A program made the translations under genes and the position numbers. The notes beneath the pieces were generated by a model. That model ran no database searches, had not been told where the DNA came from, and saw only the letters and a list, made by a program, of their open reading frames with translations. This document shows, piece after piece, positions 1 to 7,358 of a DNA stretch of 64,000 nucleotides; the first letter of the stretch is position 1, and every line of letters starts with the position of its first letter. The stretch is from assembly GCA_030604405.1 (NCBI GenBank), contig JAUVVY010000009.1:42604-106603 (forward strand). The letters run 5' to 3'. Source of the stretch: a bacterium (GTDB taxonomy: Bacteria; Armatimonadota; Zipacnadia; Zipacnadales; UBA11051).

Positions 1-12
1 GGGCTCCGTTTC

Positions 13-1077
13 CTACTGAGGTGCATTCTCCGCACCATTTTGCGGATGCAGAAGCTCCACCATCTGCTCCAGCGCCTGCAGCAGTCGCGGGCCGGGGATG
101 GTTATGAGGTCATCATCAATGACGTACACGCGCCCGTCTTTGACCGCGGGAAGCTGGGCCCATGCGGGGTCTTTGCGCAACTGCGCCAGCAGCTTCTCCG
201 GGCTGTGTGCTCGCTCATCGCCGGCGTGAGCGGACGAGAATATCAAGACCTGTGGTGAGGCCGCCAGCACCGTTTCCTTCGACACCTGGGGCCAGGGCTG
301 GTCTGCTCCGGCGACCCTGGCCGCGATTACTTGCTCTCCGCCGGCGTCTTCAATCAGGCTGGCGATAAACGAGCCCTTGCCGGCCACAAAAAGCGGGTCC
401 AGCGACAGCACAAACACGGTCCTGGGCCGGCCCTTTTCGGCCACCGCTACGCGTGCTCTCGCGACCGCGCCCCACCTTCGCCACTGCAGTAGAGCCACTA
501 CATCGGCTGCCACCATGGCATTGCCGGTCAGCCGCCCGAACATCTTCATACACGAAAACACGTCCTCCAGAGTCTGCGGATCAACGGCAAGCACCTGCAT
601 GCCGAGGTCTCGCAGCTTTTGCAGCACCTCTTGCGCTGTGCCGCGCGAGGTGATAATCAAATCCGGCTGCATGCTCACTATTTTCTCATAATCGGGGGTC
701 AGAATATCACCGATTTTCGGCTTGCGGAGCATCTCAGGCGGATAGTCTGTATATTTGTCAACCGCTGCTATGTGGCTCGCCGCGCCGATTTCACATAGCA
801 TCTCGGCGATGTTCGGCTGCATGGTTACAATGTTGAGAGCCGGCCCATCCAATTCGATATCCGACCCGTGGGCGTTGGGGAAGGTCTGTGGCCACGTCTC
901 ACCGCGTGAAGTCATCTGTGGAGCGTGTGGCGGCGGTTGGGCTGGGCCTTCTTGCGTTCTTGGCTGACAGCCGCCGATGGTGAGCATTGCCGCGGTTGTC
1001 GCCGCCAGGGCGAGCAATAGGTGGCTGCTCAGCCTTGGCGCTCTCCGTGTCGTGGGTCTGTTGAGTGGTGTGAACAT
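13..1077 (-). CDS. BtuF-like cobalamin ABC transporter substrate-binding lipoprotein
   Basis: This is probably the periplasmic or surface binding lipoprotein of a vitamin B12 (or corrinoid/siderophore) ABC importer. The N-terminus has a hydrophobic signal followed by a lipobox (LTIGGC), so the mature protein would be lipid-anchored at the Cys. The body has the helical-backbone metal receptor pattern: an early strand with NIAEMLCEIGA, then the DKYTDYPPE segment typical of BtuF/FhuD relatives. ATG at 1077 is chosen because an upstream in-frame extension to 1164 would translate the terminator of the leader. The gene is preceded on the same strand by a cobalamin riboswitch, which supports B12 as ligand. 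The permease and ATPase genes would lie beyond the left edge and are not visible. Family assignment is good; the exact ligand is inferred from the riboswitch. Confidence 0.85.
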   Translation of the reverse strand: MFTPLNRPTTRRAPRLSSHLLLALAATTAAMLTIGGCQPRTQEGPAQPPPHAPQMTSRGETWPQTFPNAHGSDIELDGPALNIVTMQPNIAEMLCEIGAASHIAAVDKYTDYPPEMLRKPKIGDILTPDYEKIVSMQPDLIITSRGTAQEVLQKLRDLGMQVLAVDPQTLEDVFSCMKMFGRLTGNAMVAADVVALLQWRRWGAVARARVAVAEKGRPRTVFVLSLDPLFVAGKGSFIASLIEDAGGEQVIAARVAGADQPWPQVSKETVLAASPQVLIFSSAHAGDERAHSPEKLLAQLRKDPAWAQLPAVKDGRVYVIDDDLITIPGPRLLQALEQMVELLHPQNGAENAPQ

Positions 1078-1102
1078 GACAGCGCTCTCACTGGTTGCGA
1101 AT

Positions 1103-1128
1103 AAAAAAAAGGCCGCCTCGTGGCGGCC
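1103..1128 (-). terminator. Intrinsic terminator in the leader, between riboswitch and btuF-like gene
   Basis: On the minus strand a perfect 7-bp stem (GGCCGCC/GGCGGCC) with a four-base loop is followed by eight T. It sits after the cobalamin aptamer and 25 bp before the start codon, the position expected for the expression platform of a transcription-terminating riboswitch. No competing antiterminator was worked out in detail. Confidence 0.85.
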
Positions 1129-1164
1129 TGTGATACACGCTGTTTTGCCCGCCCTCGAGGGCAC

Positions 1165-1326
1165 ATCAGGCTCGCAGGGCCGTCTCCTGGCTTCCGGATC
1201 GTCCTAATCACCCGACCTTCCCGTGGGAGCATCCCGGTGGTCGTCGTGGGCTTTCGTACCCGGTCACAGTTGCGGGGCAGCGGCGGATTTGCACCGCCTT
1301 CCGTAGTGTCTATCAAACACTACTCT
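1165..1326 (-). promoter_or_regulatory. Cobalamin (AdoCbl) riboswitch
   Basis: Read on the minus strand, the leader contains the cobalamin aptamer hallmarks in order: GGTGCAAATCCGCCGCTGCC, then CCGCAACTGTGA, then a GGGAAGGTCGGG stretch, and finally the B12 box (GAAGCCAGGAGAC). Spacing and order match the cobalamin riboswitch family. The downstream terminator at 1103-1128 suggests that bound cobalamin shuts off the BtuF-like gene. The exact 5' edge is approximate. Confidence 0.9.
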
Positions 1327-1392
1327 GCAAGCTTATTCAGTTTGGGTTGAGTTTAGCACAGCAGCGGCGGCTTTGCAACTGCGCCGTTTCGT

Positions 1393-1420
1393 TTGACAAC
1401 GTCGGACTATGTGGTATAAT
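1393..1420 (+). promoter_or_regulatory. Near-consensus sigma-70 promoter for a short transcript
   Basis: TTGACA at 1393-1398 and TATAAT at 1415-1420 are both perfect consensus hexamers, separated by 16 bp. There is no plus-strand reading frame downstream; the next plus-strand element is an intrinsic terminator about 50 bp further on. The promoter therefore most likely drives a small RNA. Confidence 0.75.
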
Positions 1421-1426
1421 GTATTT

Positions 1427-1495
1427 GGTGATCTGAACCTCGGCTCATCCGGGTATTAGGATCCCTCCGGGCAGCGCAAGCTGCCCTTTCTTTTT
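1427..1495 (+). ncRNA. Candidate small RNA next to the DUF3800 gene
   Basis: A near-consensus promoter (1393-1420) and a strong terminator (hairpin 1469-1486 plus T tract) delimit a transcript of about 70 nt with no open reading frame. The terminal hairpin is a perfect 7-bp stem closed by a GCAA (GNRA) loop. A second short pairing, ATCC 1447-1450 with GGAT 1459-1462, is possible upstream. The transcript converges on the 3' end of the DUF3800 gene, whose stop is at 1498. Several conserved RNA motifs have been reported beside DUF3800 genes by comparative genomics, as I recall; whether this RNA belongs to one of them cannot be decided here. It could also simply be an orphan leader. Confidence 0.5.
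1469..1495 (+). terminator. Intrinsic terminator with GNRA loop
   Basis: GGGCAGC pairs with GCTGCCC around a GCAA loop and is followed by TTTCTTTTT. The T tract lies on the plus-strand side only, so it terminates plus-strand transcription from the promoter at 1393-1420 rather than the minus-strand DUF3800 gene. Confidence 0.8.
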
Positions 1496-1497
1496 GG

Positions 1498-2277
1498 TCA
1501 TATGCGAACGAAGCCTCTGGGGTCAGATGAGGAAGCTGCCGTGCAGAATATTGGCTGCAGCCTGTTGCAGTAGTTGTGCCCTGCCTTCTTCTTCATGTAC
1601 GGATTTGGTGACAACTCCTGATAGACCAGGTATGCAGCCAGGTCCGCCGCCTGGATGAAGTATGAATGTGCCGAGTCTCGGAAATTCGGGTCCTCTATGA
1701 TTCGTTGAACTGTGAGATTTCGGGATCCGGGGCCGAACTGACGCTGGTGCGGTACTGGATTCCAGTGACGCATCTTGCGCAGAAGGACGGTCAGTTTCTT
1801 GTCATCAGTATGGTCAGGAAACAGCATTCCACGCTCGTCAGGATTGGCCGGGCCCCTGAAGTTGCGATGGGACAACGTGTTCTCGAAGCGTTGCAGCAGA
1901 GCGCGCCAAGCGATCCCAAAGACATTGTAATCCGCGGCCTTGTTGGTTTTGTCCACGATGATCGTAATGAGATTGAGGTCGGCCAGCCCGGCCAGGCAAT
2001 CGGCGAACTCCCGGATGATGGCCAAGCGATCGTATTTCTTAATCGCCACCAGTTTTCCTGGCCGACTTATCAGGTCGCCAGCGTGTAGCTCGTCCCGAAC
2101 GCCGAGGCCAAACTTCGACTTGATCCCGCGACGGAAATCAATCAGCGTATGGAGCGCATCCTGCCACCTGAGTTCGTGAATGACCAGCCCAGTTAGAACG
2201 AAGTAGTCGGTGGGTGAACCGACGAGGCCACAGTCGCCGCTTTCGTCAACGTACATCACATACATGGTCCGATGCAC
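1498..2277 (-). CDS. DUF3800 domain protein
   Basis: The N-terminus carries the DUF3800 signature MYVDESGDCG, followed by the FVLTGLVI strand; near the C-terminus is SYFIQAADLAAYLVYQ, also typical of the family. Length (about 255 residues) is normal. The molecular function of DUF3800 is not established; these genes are frequent in mobile and defence-related contexts. The longest frame begins with GTG at 2277; ATG at 2265 (MYVMYVDESG) is an alternative and neither has an ideally spaced Shine-Dalgarno. The stop lies three bases past the T tract of the converging small RNA candidate, so the two transcripts may overlap at their 3' ends. Confidence 0.8.
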   Translation of the reverse strand: MHRTMYVMYVDESGDCGLVGSPTDYFVLTGLVIHELRWQDALHTLIDFRRGIKSKFGLGVRDELHAGDLISRPGKLVAIKKYDRLAIIREFADCLAGLADLNLITIIVDKTNKAADYNVFGIAWRALLQRFENTLSHRNFRGPANPDERGMLFPDHTDDKKLTVLLRKMRHWNPVPHQRQFGPGSRNLTVQRIIEDPNFRDSAHSYFIQAADLAAYLVYQELSPNPYMKKKAGHNYCNRLQPIFCTAASSSDPRGFVRI

Positions 2278-2458
2278 ACACCTTCCGTCGAAGCCGGGCA
2301 GTGTAGCTACCCAGCAAACACTGTGGCCCGTGCGCAGATTGGGGTCCCGCTACAGGGCTTCCGGCCCCACCAATAACCGCGTGGGCGGCACGGGTGGTCT
2401 CGTGAACAGGGTAGCACTTATTGCTACCGGGCACAATCCGAATTCGCAGCGAATGGAA

Positions 2459-2489
2459 GCGGCCCCCGAACCGGTTGGTTGGGGGCCGC
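2459..2489 (-). terminator. GC-rich hairpin downstream of trpB-like gene
   Basis: GCGGCCCCC and GGGGGCCGC form a perfect 9-bp stem with a 13-base loop, 37 bp after the trpB-like stop. The minus-strand tail is only TTCCATT, so termination efficiency is uncertain. The rest of 2278-2525 holds only the DUF3800 upstream region. Confidence 0.5.
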
Positions 2490-2525
2490 TGTAGTAAGTT
2501 TCGTTGACACTGCCATGCAGTCGGC

Positions 2526-3890
2526 CTACGCAGGCCCGGAAACCTCCGGAACGCTCTTCATTGCCTCGTCTATCTGTTCCTGCGGCAATTCGTAGTCCTC
2601 GAGCTCGCCGGTCAGGTAAGCCTCGTAGGCGGCCATGTCGAAGTGGCCGTGGCCGCTGTAGGCGATCACAATGCACTTCTCTTCGCCGGTCTCCTTGCAC
2701 TTGAGGGCCTCATCAACGGTTGCTTTGATGGCGTGGGCGGTCTCCGGGGCTGGCACATGGCCTTCGCTGCGGGCCCAGGTGATTGCAGCCTCGAACACCT
2801 CATTCTGATGGAAGGCGCGAGGCTCTATCACCTTTTGGGCAACGAGCAGAGAGACCAACGGCGCATCGCCATGGTAGCGCAGACCACCCGCATGAATTGG
2901 CGGTGGCACGAAGGTGTGCCCCAATGTGTGCATCTTCACGAGCGGCGTCAGCTCGGCGGTGTCGCCGAAGTCGTAGCGGTACGGGGCACGGGTCAGCGTC
3001 GGGCAGGCGGTCGGCTCAGTGGCGATGATGTCAATGTCCTGGCCGTCGAGCTTATCTTTGACGAAGGGGAAGCAGAATCCGGCGAAGTTGGAGCCGCCGC
3101 CGACGCAGCCGATCAGCATATCCGGCTTCTCGCCGGCGATGGCGAGCTGCTTCTTCAACTCCAGCCCGTTGATCGTCTGGTGCAAAAGCACGTGGTTGAG
3201 CACACTTCCCAGCGAGTATTTCGTGTCGTCGTGGGTAGCGGCATCCTCGACGGCTTCGGAGATGGCGATGCCGAGGCTGCCGGGTGAATCGGGGTCCTCG
3301 GCGAGAATGGTGCGCCCGGCGTTGGTGCGGTCGCTGGGCGAGGGGATGCACTCTGCGCCCCATGTCTGCATCAGAAGGCGGCGGTACGGCTTCTGCTCAT
3401 AGCTGATTCTGACCATGTAAACCAGGCACTCGATGTCAAACAGCGAGCACGCCAGCGAGAGCGCGCTTCCCCACTGTCCGGCGCCGGTCTCCGTGGCGAT
3501 ACGGCTGACGCCTTCCTGCTTATTGTAGTATGCCTGTGCGACGGCAGTATTCGGCTTGTGGCTGCCGGCCGGGCTGACACTCTCATTCTTGAAATAGATG
3601 CGAGCGGGAGTACCGAGCTCCTCCTCGAGGGCGAGTGCGCGGTGCAGCGGGGTCGGTCGCCAGAGCTTGTATATCCGCATGATATCGTCCGGGATCTCGA
3701 TCCACGGCTCCATGCTGACTTCCTGCATGATGAGTTCCATGGGGAACAACGGGGCGAGATCCTCAGGTCCGAGCGGCTGGCCGGTGCCGGGGTTCAAAGG
3801 CGGCATCAGCGGCGCCGGCAGGTCCGGGTTGATGTTATACCACGCCTGAGGTATCTCACTTTCCGGAAGGAATATCTTGGTGTCATCCAT
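2526..3890 (-). CDS. trpB: TrpB2-type tryptophan synthase beta chain
   Basis: This is a PLP-dependent fold-type II enzyme of the long TrpB2 subgroup (454 residues), which condenses indole with serine to make tryptophan. The N-terminal extension ([18 protein letters not shown]) is typical of TrpB2. The PLP lysine is in [13 protein letters not shown] (K112) and the phosphate loop is [14 protein letters not shown] at 3890 is preferred over GTG at 3896 because the AAGGAGG site lies 9 bases before the ATG. No trpA or other trp gene adjoins; stand-alone TrpB2 is common and may act in indole salvage. Function as tryptophan synthase is well supported by family; partner use is unknown. Confidence 0.88.
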   Translation of the reverse strand: MDDTKIFLPESEIPQAWYNINPDLPAPLMPPLNPGTGQPLGPEDLAPLFPMELIMQEVSMEPWIEIPDDIMRIYKLWRPTPLHRALALEEELGTPARIYFKNESVSPAGSHKPNTAVAQAYYNKQEGVSRIATETGAGQWGSALSLACSLFDIECLVYMVRISYEQKPYRRLLMQTWGAECIPSPSDRTNAGRTILAEDPDSPGSLGIAISEAVEDAATHDDTKYSLGSVLNHVLLHQTINGLELKKQLAIAGEKPDMLIGCVGGGSNFAGFCFPFVKDKLDGQDIDIIATEPTACPTLTRAPYRYDFGDTAELTPLVKMHTLGHTFVPPPIHAGGLRYHGDAPLVSLLVAQKVIEPRAFHQNEVFEAAITWARSEGHVPAPETAHAIKATVDEALKCKETGEEKCIVIAYSGHGHFDMAAYEAYLTGELEDYELPQEQIDEAMKSVPEVSGPA

Positions 3891-4294
3891 TTGCACTTGC
3901 CTCCTTGGTCATTTTCGCCGTGTTCGTAACGCTGCAGCACACCCCCGGCTCATCGGCCTCTGGCTCTCCTGCCATTCTCCGCCGACTACACTCACAGCGC
4001 TTTTTACGGGCCTGATGCCCGCTAGTGGCGACAGACTACTAGAGTCTCCCGGCAGGCGTGCCGGGAGCGTATTGGTGTATAATATTAAGCAACTGGCGCC
4101 ACGATGTCAACCTCACGCCGCAATAAGGGTGTGTGAGGATTGTGGGTAGGTGACAATGAGGGGGGCTGCGGCTATCGGCATGGGCGCCATCTATCACGGC
4201 CTGCGGCAGACTGGCCGCTCCGAAAGGCAACGAGCATGGACGGCGAAATGATTGCAAGTTAGAAGGTGAGTAGTCAGGTAGGTGAAGAACAATC
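3891..4294. other. Divergent intergenic region with inverted repeat and -10-like element
   Basis: About 400 bp separate the divergent trpB-like and first lyase genes. A perfect 8-bp inverted repeat (CTCCCGGC 4046-4053 with GCCGGGAG 4060-4067) lies 10 bp before a TATAAT at 4078-4083 facing the lyase gene; no good -35 is seen. It may be an operator. I see no gene in this stretch. Confidence 0.35.
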
Positions 4295-6412
4295 ATGTTG
4301 AGGCTTAATGTGGCAGTGATTGCATTGTGTATTGTGATCGGTGCGAGTGGGATAATGGCAGATGGGCCGCCCAAGGTCAAGGCCGAGCAGTTCATCGTGC
4401 CGACACGCGAGGATTTCTTGCGGGCGCTGAAGCTGGACACCCCGGAGCTGGCCGCTGTGAAGGCGGCGCTGGACAGGGGTGACATAGAGGCGGCGGGGAA
4501 GGCGTACATCGCCTACTTCCGTGCCAGGGAGATACATCCGCCGGTAGCGCCGAACTGGTCTGCGATGAAGCGTAACCCGGACTACAACACCTCCAGAGCG
4601 GCTTCCTGTCTGGCAGGACATCTGTGGGACGGCTACTCGGTCTATGAAGTGCCTGAGACCGGCATTGACTGGCAGAAGGCGCCGCTGAGCTGCCTGACGC
4701 GATTTCCGGTAATGAGCCCCATTTGCTACGCGGCCCACCACACGCGGGATGCGAAGTATGCGCGCTTCATCGTGGACCACATCAAACAATACATGGGGGC
4801 CTATGCGGTCGAGGAGTTTGTGGGCAAGGATCGTCACGGCTGGCGGGGAGATTACACGCCGGCGCTTCCCTGGCACTGGTGCATGATTGACATGCGACTG
4901 TCGAAAATGGCTGAGGCGGTGGCGCTGGTCCGCAGCTTCCCGGAGGTGACTGACGAGGAGTTGCTGCAGATTCTGCAGCGGATGTACGAGGAGACGACGT
5001 GGCTCCGTATGTACATCAAGGCAATGGTTGACGGCCGGCACAACGGGGGCTGTAGCTGGATGGGGACAGTACTGGATGTGTGCGCGGTGCTTGATGACTT
5101 CGCGGCGACCGACGAATGGCTCCAGTACAATGCTCAGTTGCTGGACCAGTACATTGACCAGGCTTTCTATCCCGACGGCATGTGCATAGAGCTGACGACC
5201 GCGTATTCGTTGTCTGTGGCCCACCAGACGCAACGGATGGCGTATGCGATGCGGGAGCAGGCGGGCTTCGAGACCGCGAAACCGAAGCTGGCGGCCATGG
5301 TCACGTGCATGACCGCTTTCGGCAAGCCCACCGGGCGGGTGCCGTCATTCGGCGACTGCTATGCCAGCTATGCTACGAGTGCGGCATATAAGCCGCTGCT
5401 GGAGTACCTCGATTTGCTCTGGGCCGCCAGGATGATCAAAGGTGAAGACGGGCTGGCGCCGCCGTTCCTGGTCTGGCCGCAGCCGGATCAGGAGCAATGG
5501 TGCGGCTATTATGCGATGCGGAGTGATTGGACGAAGGACGCAGTCTTCATGATGATTGACGGCGGGCCCTGGGGGACCTCACACCAGCACGGCGACAAGC
5601 TGAGCTTCGTGGTGTCCGCGCACGGCGCAGACCTCATCATAGACCCGACACCGACGCGGTACCACAACAACGAGCCGGACCGGTTTCTCTCGCGCCAGAA
5701 CAACGGCTTTCTGCACAACAATATCACCGTTGACGGCGTGGACGAGTACATGAACTGCCCGCGCGAGACGAAGGAGCCTCTGGAGAATACGTGGGAGCAT
5801 GGAGAGCACTACTCACTGTTTGCCGGCAGCTACTCATTCGCGCCGGTCAAGGCCGTCGAGTGGCAGCGGCGGATGCTTTTCGCTGACAAGTCGTACTGGC
5901 TGCTGCAGGACGTCATCAGCGGCGAACAGGAGGCCGCTGATATCGAGCAGAACTTCCAGTTTGAGAAGGATACGGAGATCGAGTTCCGGGAGAACATGAC
6001 GGTGGCGACGGCTCCGAATGGGGCGCGGCTTGTGCTGATGCCACTGTCGGGGGAACTGAAGCCGCAACTGACAATCGGGGATAAGCAGCCGCGCACGAGT
6101 TACTGGCCTGACGGCAAGCCGAACCAGACGCTCTGGGGGATGGAGGGCGATCGCAAGAACCACGGGCGCGGCTGGACGGGCCGCTGGAGCAGGAAGCTGA
6201 TGCCCGCGCCGGCGGTGACGTATGTGGGCAAGCTGAAGCTGCCTGCGATGATTACGATGGCGCTGATTCCGCTGAAGCCGGAGCAGAGCATTGATGACCT
6301 GCCCGGGATAACGGCCCGGTCCGCTGATGCCACAACGACATGGACATTGCCGATTGCAGGAGGCTCAGTGAGCCTCACTACATCGGTAGATGGCTGCCAG
6401 GTACAGAAATAG
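4295..6412 (+). CDS. Heparinase II/III-family secreted polysaccharide lyase (paralog 1)
   Basis: A hydrophobic signal peptide (about residues 1-22) indicates export. Residues about 30-380 form a helical toroid-like region rich in conserved WHWC and FYPDGMCIELTT patterns, and the C-terminal half has the heparinase II/III beta-sandwich motif HQHGDKLSF (H430) followed by ADLIIDPT. Such enzymes cleave uronic-acid-containing chains by beta-elimination; the substrate cannot be read from sequence. Length is 705 residues. It is very similar along its length to the protein at 7359-9509, with the motif His at the same residue number, so the two are duplicates. It is followed after 9 bp by the transglutaminase-like gene, so the set is probably one operon. 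Confidence 0.85.
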   Translation: MLRLNVAVIALCIVIGASGIMADGPPKVKAEQFIVPTREDFLRALKLDTPELAAVKAALDRGDIEAAGKAYIAYFRAREIHPPVAPNWSAMKRNPDYNTSRAASCLAGHLWDGYSVYEVPETGIDWQKAPLSCLTRFPVMSPICYAAHHTRDAKYARFIVDHIKQYMGAYAVEEFVGKDRHGWRGDYTPALPWHWCMIDMRLSKMAEAVALVRSFPEVTDEELLQILQRMYEETTWLRMYIKAMVDGRHNGGCSWMGTVLDVCAVLDDFAATDEWLQYNAQLLDQYIDQAFYPDGMCIELTTAYSLSVAHQTQRMAYAMREQAGFETAKPKLAAMVTCMTAFGKPTGRVPSFGDCYASYATSAAYKPLLEYLDLLWAARMIKGEDGLAPPFLVWPQPDQEQWCGYYAMRSDWTKDAVFMMIDGGPWGTSHQHGDKLSFVVSAHGADLIIDPTPTRYHNNEPDRFLSRQNNGFLHNNITVDGVDEYMNCPRETKEPLENTWEHGEHYSLFAGSYSFAPVKAVEWQRRMLFADKSYWLLQDVISGEQEAADIEQNFQFEKDTEIEFRENMTVATAPNGARLVLMPLSGELKPQLTIGDKQPRTSYWPDGKPNQTLWGMEGDRKNHGRGWTGRWSRKLMPAPAVTYVGKLKLPAMITMALIPLKPEQSIDDLPGITARSADATTTWTLPIAGGSVSLTTSVDGCQVQK

Positions 6413-6421
6413 GAGGCCGGT

Positions 6422-7315
6422 GTGGAGAAGCTGTATCGTGGTGAGAAGGTGACAAGTTGGGCTGAGCTGGCAGCCTTTACCGGTCGCGCGGCTGCAGAGA
6501 TGATCGTCGGCGAAGACCGTCAACGCGCCTACGTACTCTGCCATGATCAGCTCCACATCAACTACGATGACGGCGTGGAGTTTCAACTGCGCCAGGAACA
6601 GGCCATACTGTGCCCGCAGACTGTTGACTTCCTGTATGGGGAGTTCGTGCGGTCGCCGAGGTATGTGCGTGGTTCGCGGCCGGGGCTGGAGGCGACTGTG
6701 GCCGAGGCTACGGCAGGCTGCCGCACGGAGCGCGAGAAGGTCCTGGCATTGATGCGGCTGTGTCGCGATCTGTACCAGAAGAATACCGGCGACTGGTCGG
6801 AATACGTCTATGGCGGGACCGAGGAGGAGCTGTTAGAGAAGGGCGAGCAGCTTTGTGAGTGTCTGGGGAGGTTGATGGTTGCCCTGTGTGAGGTGATGGG
6901 CGTTACCGGCCGCATTCTGATGCACGACATCGGTGGGCATATCACTTCGGAGATACTCGTCGAAGGCCGGTGGGCCTACATTGATCCGCGTGCGGGGCTG
7001 TACTGCTTTGGCGCAGACGGCGAGTTCGTATCTGCGTGGGAGATCTGGCAGCGACCTGAAATCCTGCGGGAACAGAGCGATGAAGTCAAGGCCGATATCT
7101 CTGAGCGCTGGACGTGGGAAGAGCGGGTCGAGACATGCGAGCGGAAGTACTTCCACCCGCTGGAAGTGAACGGGTTCGAGAACTACAGCCTGGCCGATGC
7201 GGAGCGTTACAGCTACGTGCAGAAGACCCAGCAGCAAGCCACGGCGGACGGCCTGTTCGTCATTAGCGATGAGTACGCCGCCGCAAGCAACCGCGTGTTC
7301 GGCTTGCCCGGGTAG
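6422..7315 (+). CDS. Transglutaminase-like (papain-fold) protein
   Basis: The 297-residue protein shows a transglutaminase-core pattern: a Cys-bearing helix (EQLCECLGRLMVALCEVMG), then a strand with His (DIGGHITSEI) and Asp (AYIDPRAG), matching Cys-His-Asp order. No signal peptide is seen, so it may be cytoplasmic. The GTG start at 6422 follows TAGGAGG. In bacteria such domains act as peptidases, amidases or unknown processing enzymes, so the substrate is open. It sits between two near-duplicate heparinase-type genes, which suggests a role with the same polysaccharide or glycopeptide. Catalytic residues are inferred from order and spacing, not from an alignment. Confidence 0.65.
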   Translation: MEKLYRGEKVTSWAELAAFTGRAAAEMIVGEDRQRAYVLCHDQLHINYDDGVEFQLRQEQAILCPQTVDFLYGEFVRSPRYVRGSRPGLEATVAEATAGCRTEREKVLALMRLCRDLYQKNTGDWSEYVYGGTEEELLEKGEQLCECLGRLMVALCEVMGVTGRILMHDIGGHITSEILVEGRWAYIDPRAGLYCFGADGEFVSAWEIWQRPEILREQSDEVKADISERWTWEERVETCERKYFHPLEVNGFENYSLADAERYSYVQKTQQQATADGLFVISDEYAAASNRVFGLPG

Positions 7316-7358
7316 CAGGCCGGAATTGCTGCCCGCTGACTCGAAGGAGTGTGGACCC

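Noticed and set aside
4046..4067. Perfect hairpin as a terminator for the trpB-like gene or the upstream region
   Set aside because: There is no T tract on either strand and it lies upstream of both divergent genes; kept only as a possible operator.
7197..7358. Longer start for the second heparinase-type gene, overlapping the transglutaminase-like gene
   Set aside because: The extension is the other frame of the preceding gene; ATG 7359 has a Shine-Dalgarno and begins a clear signal peptide.
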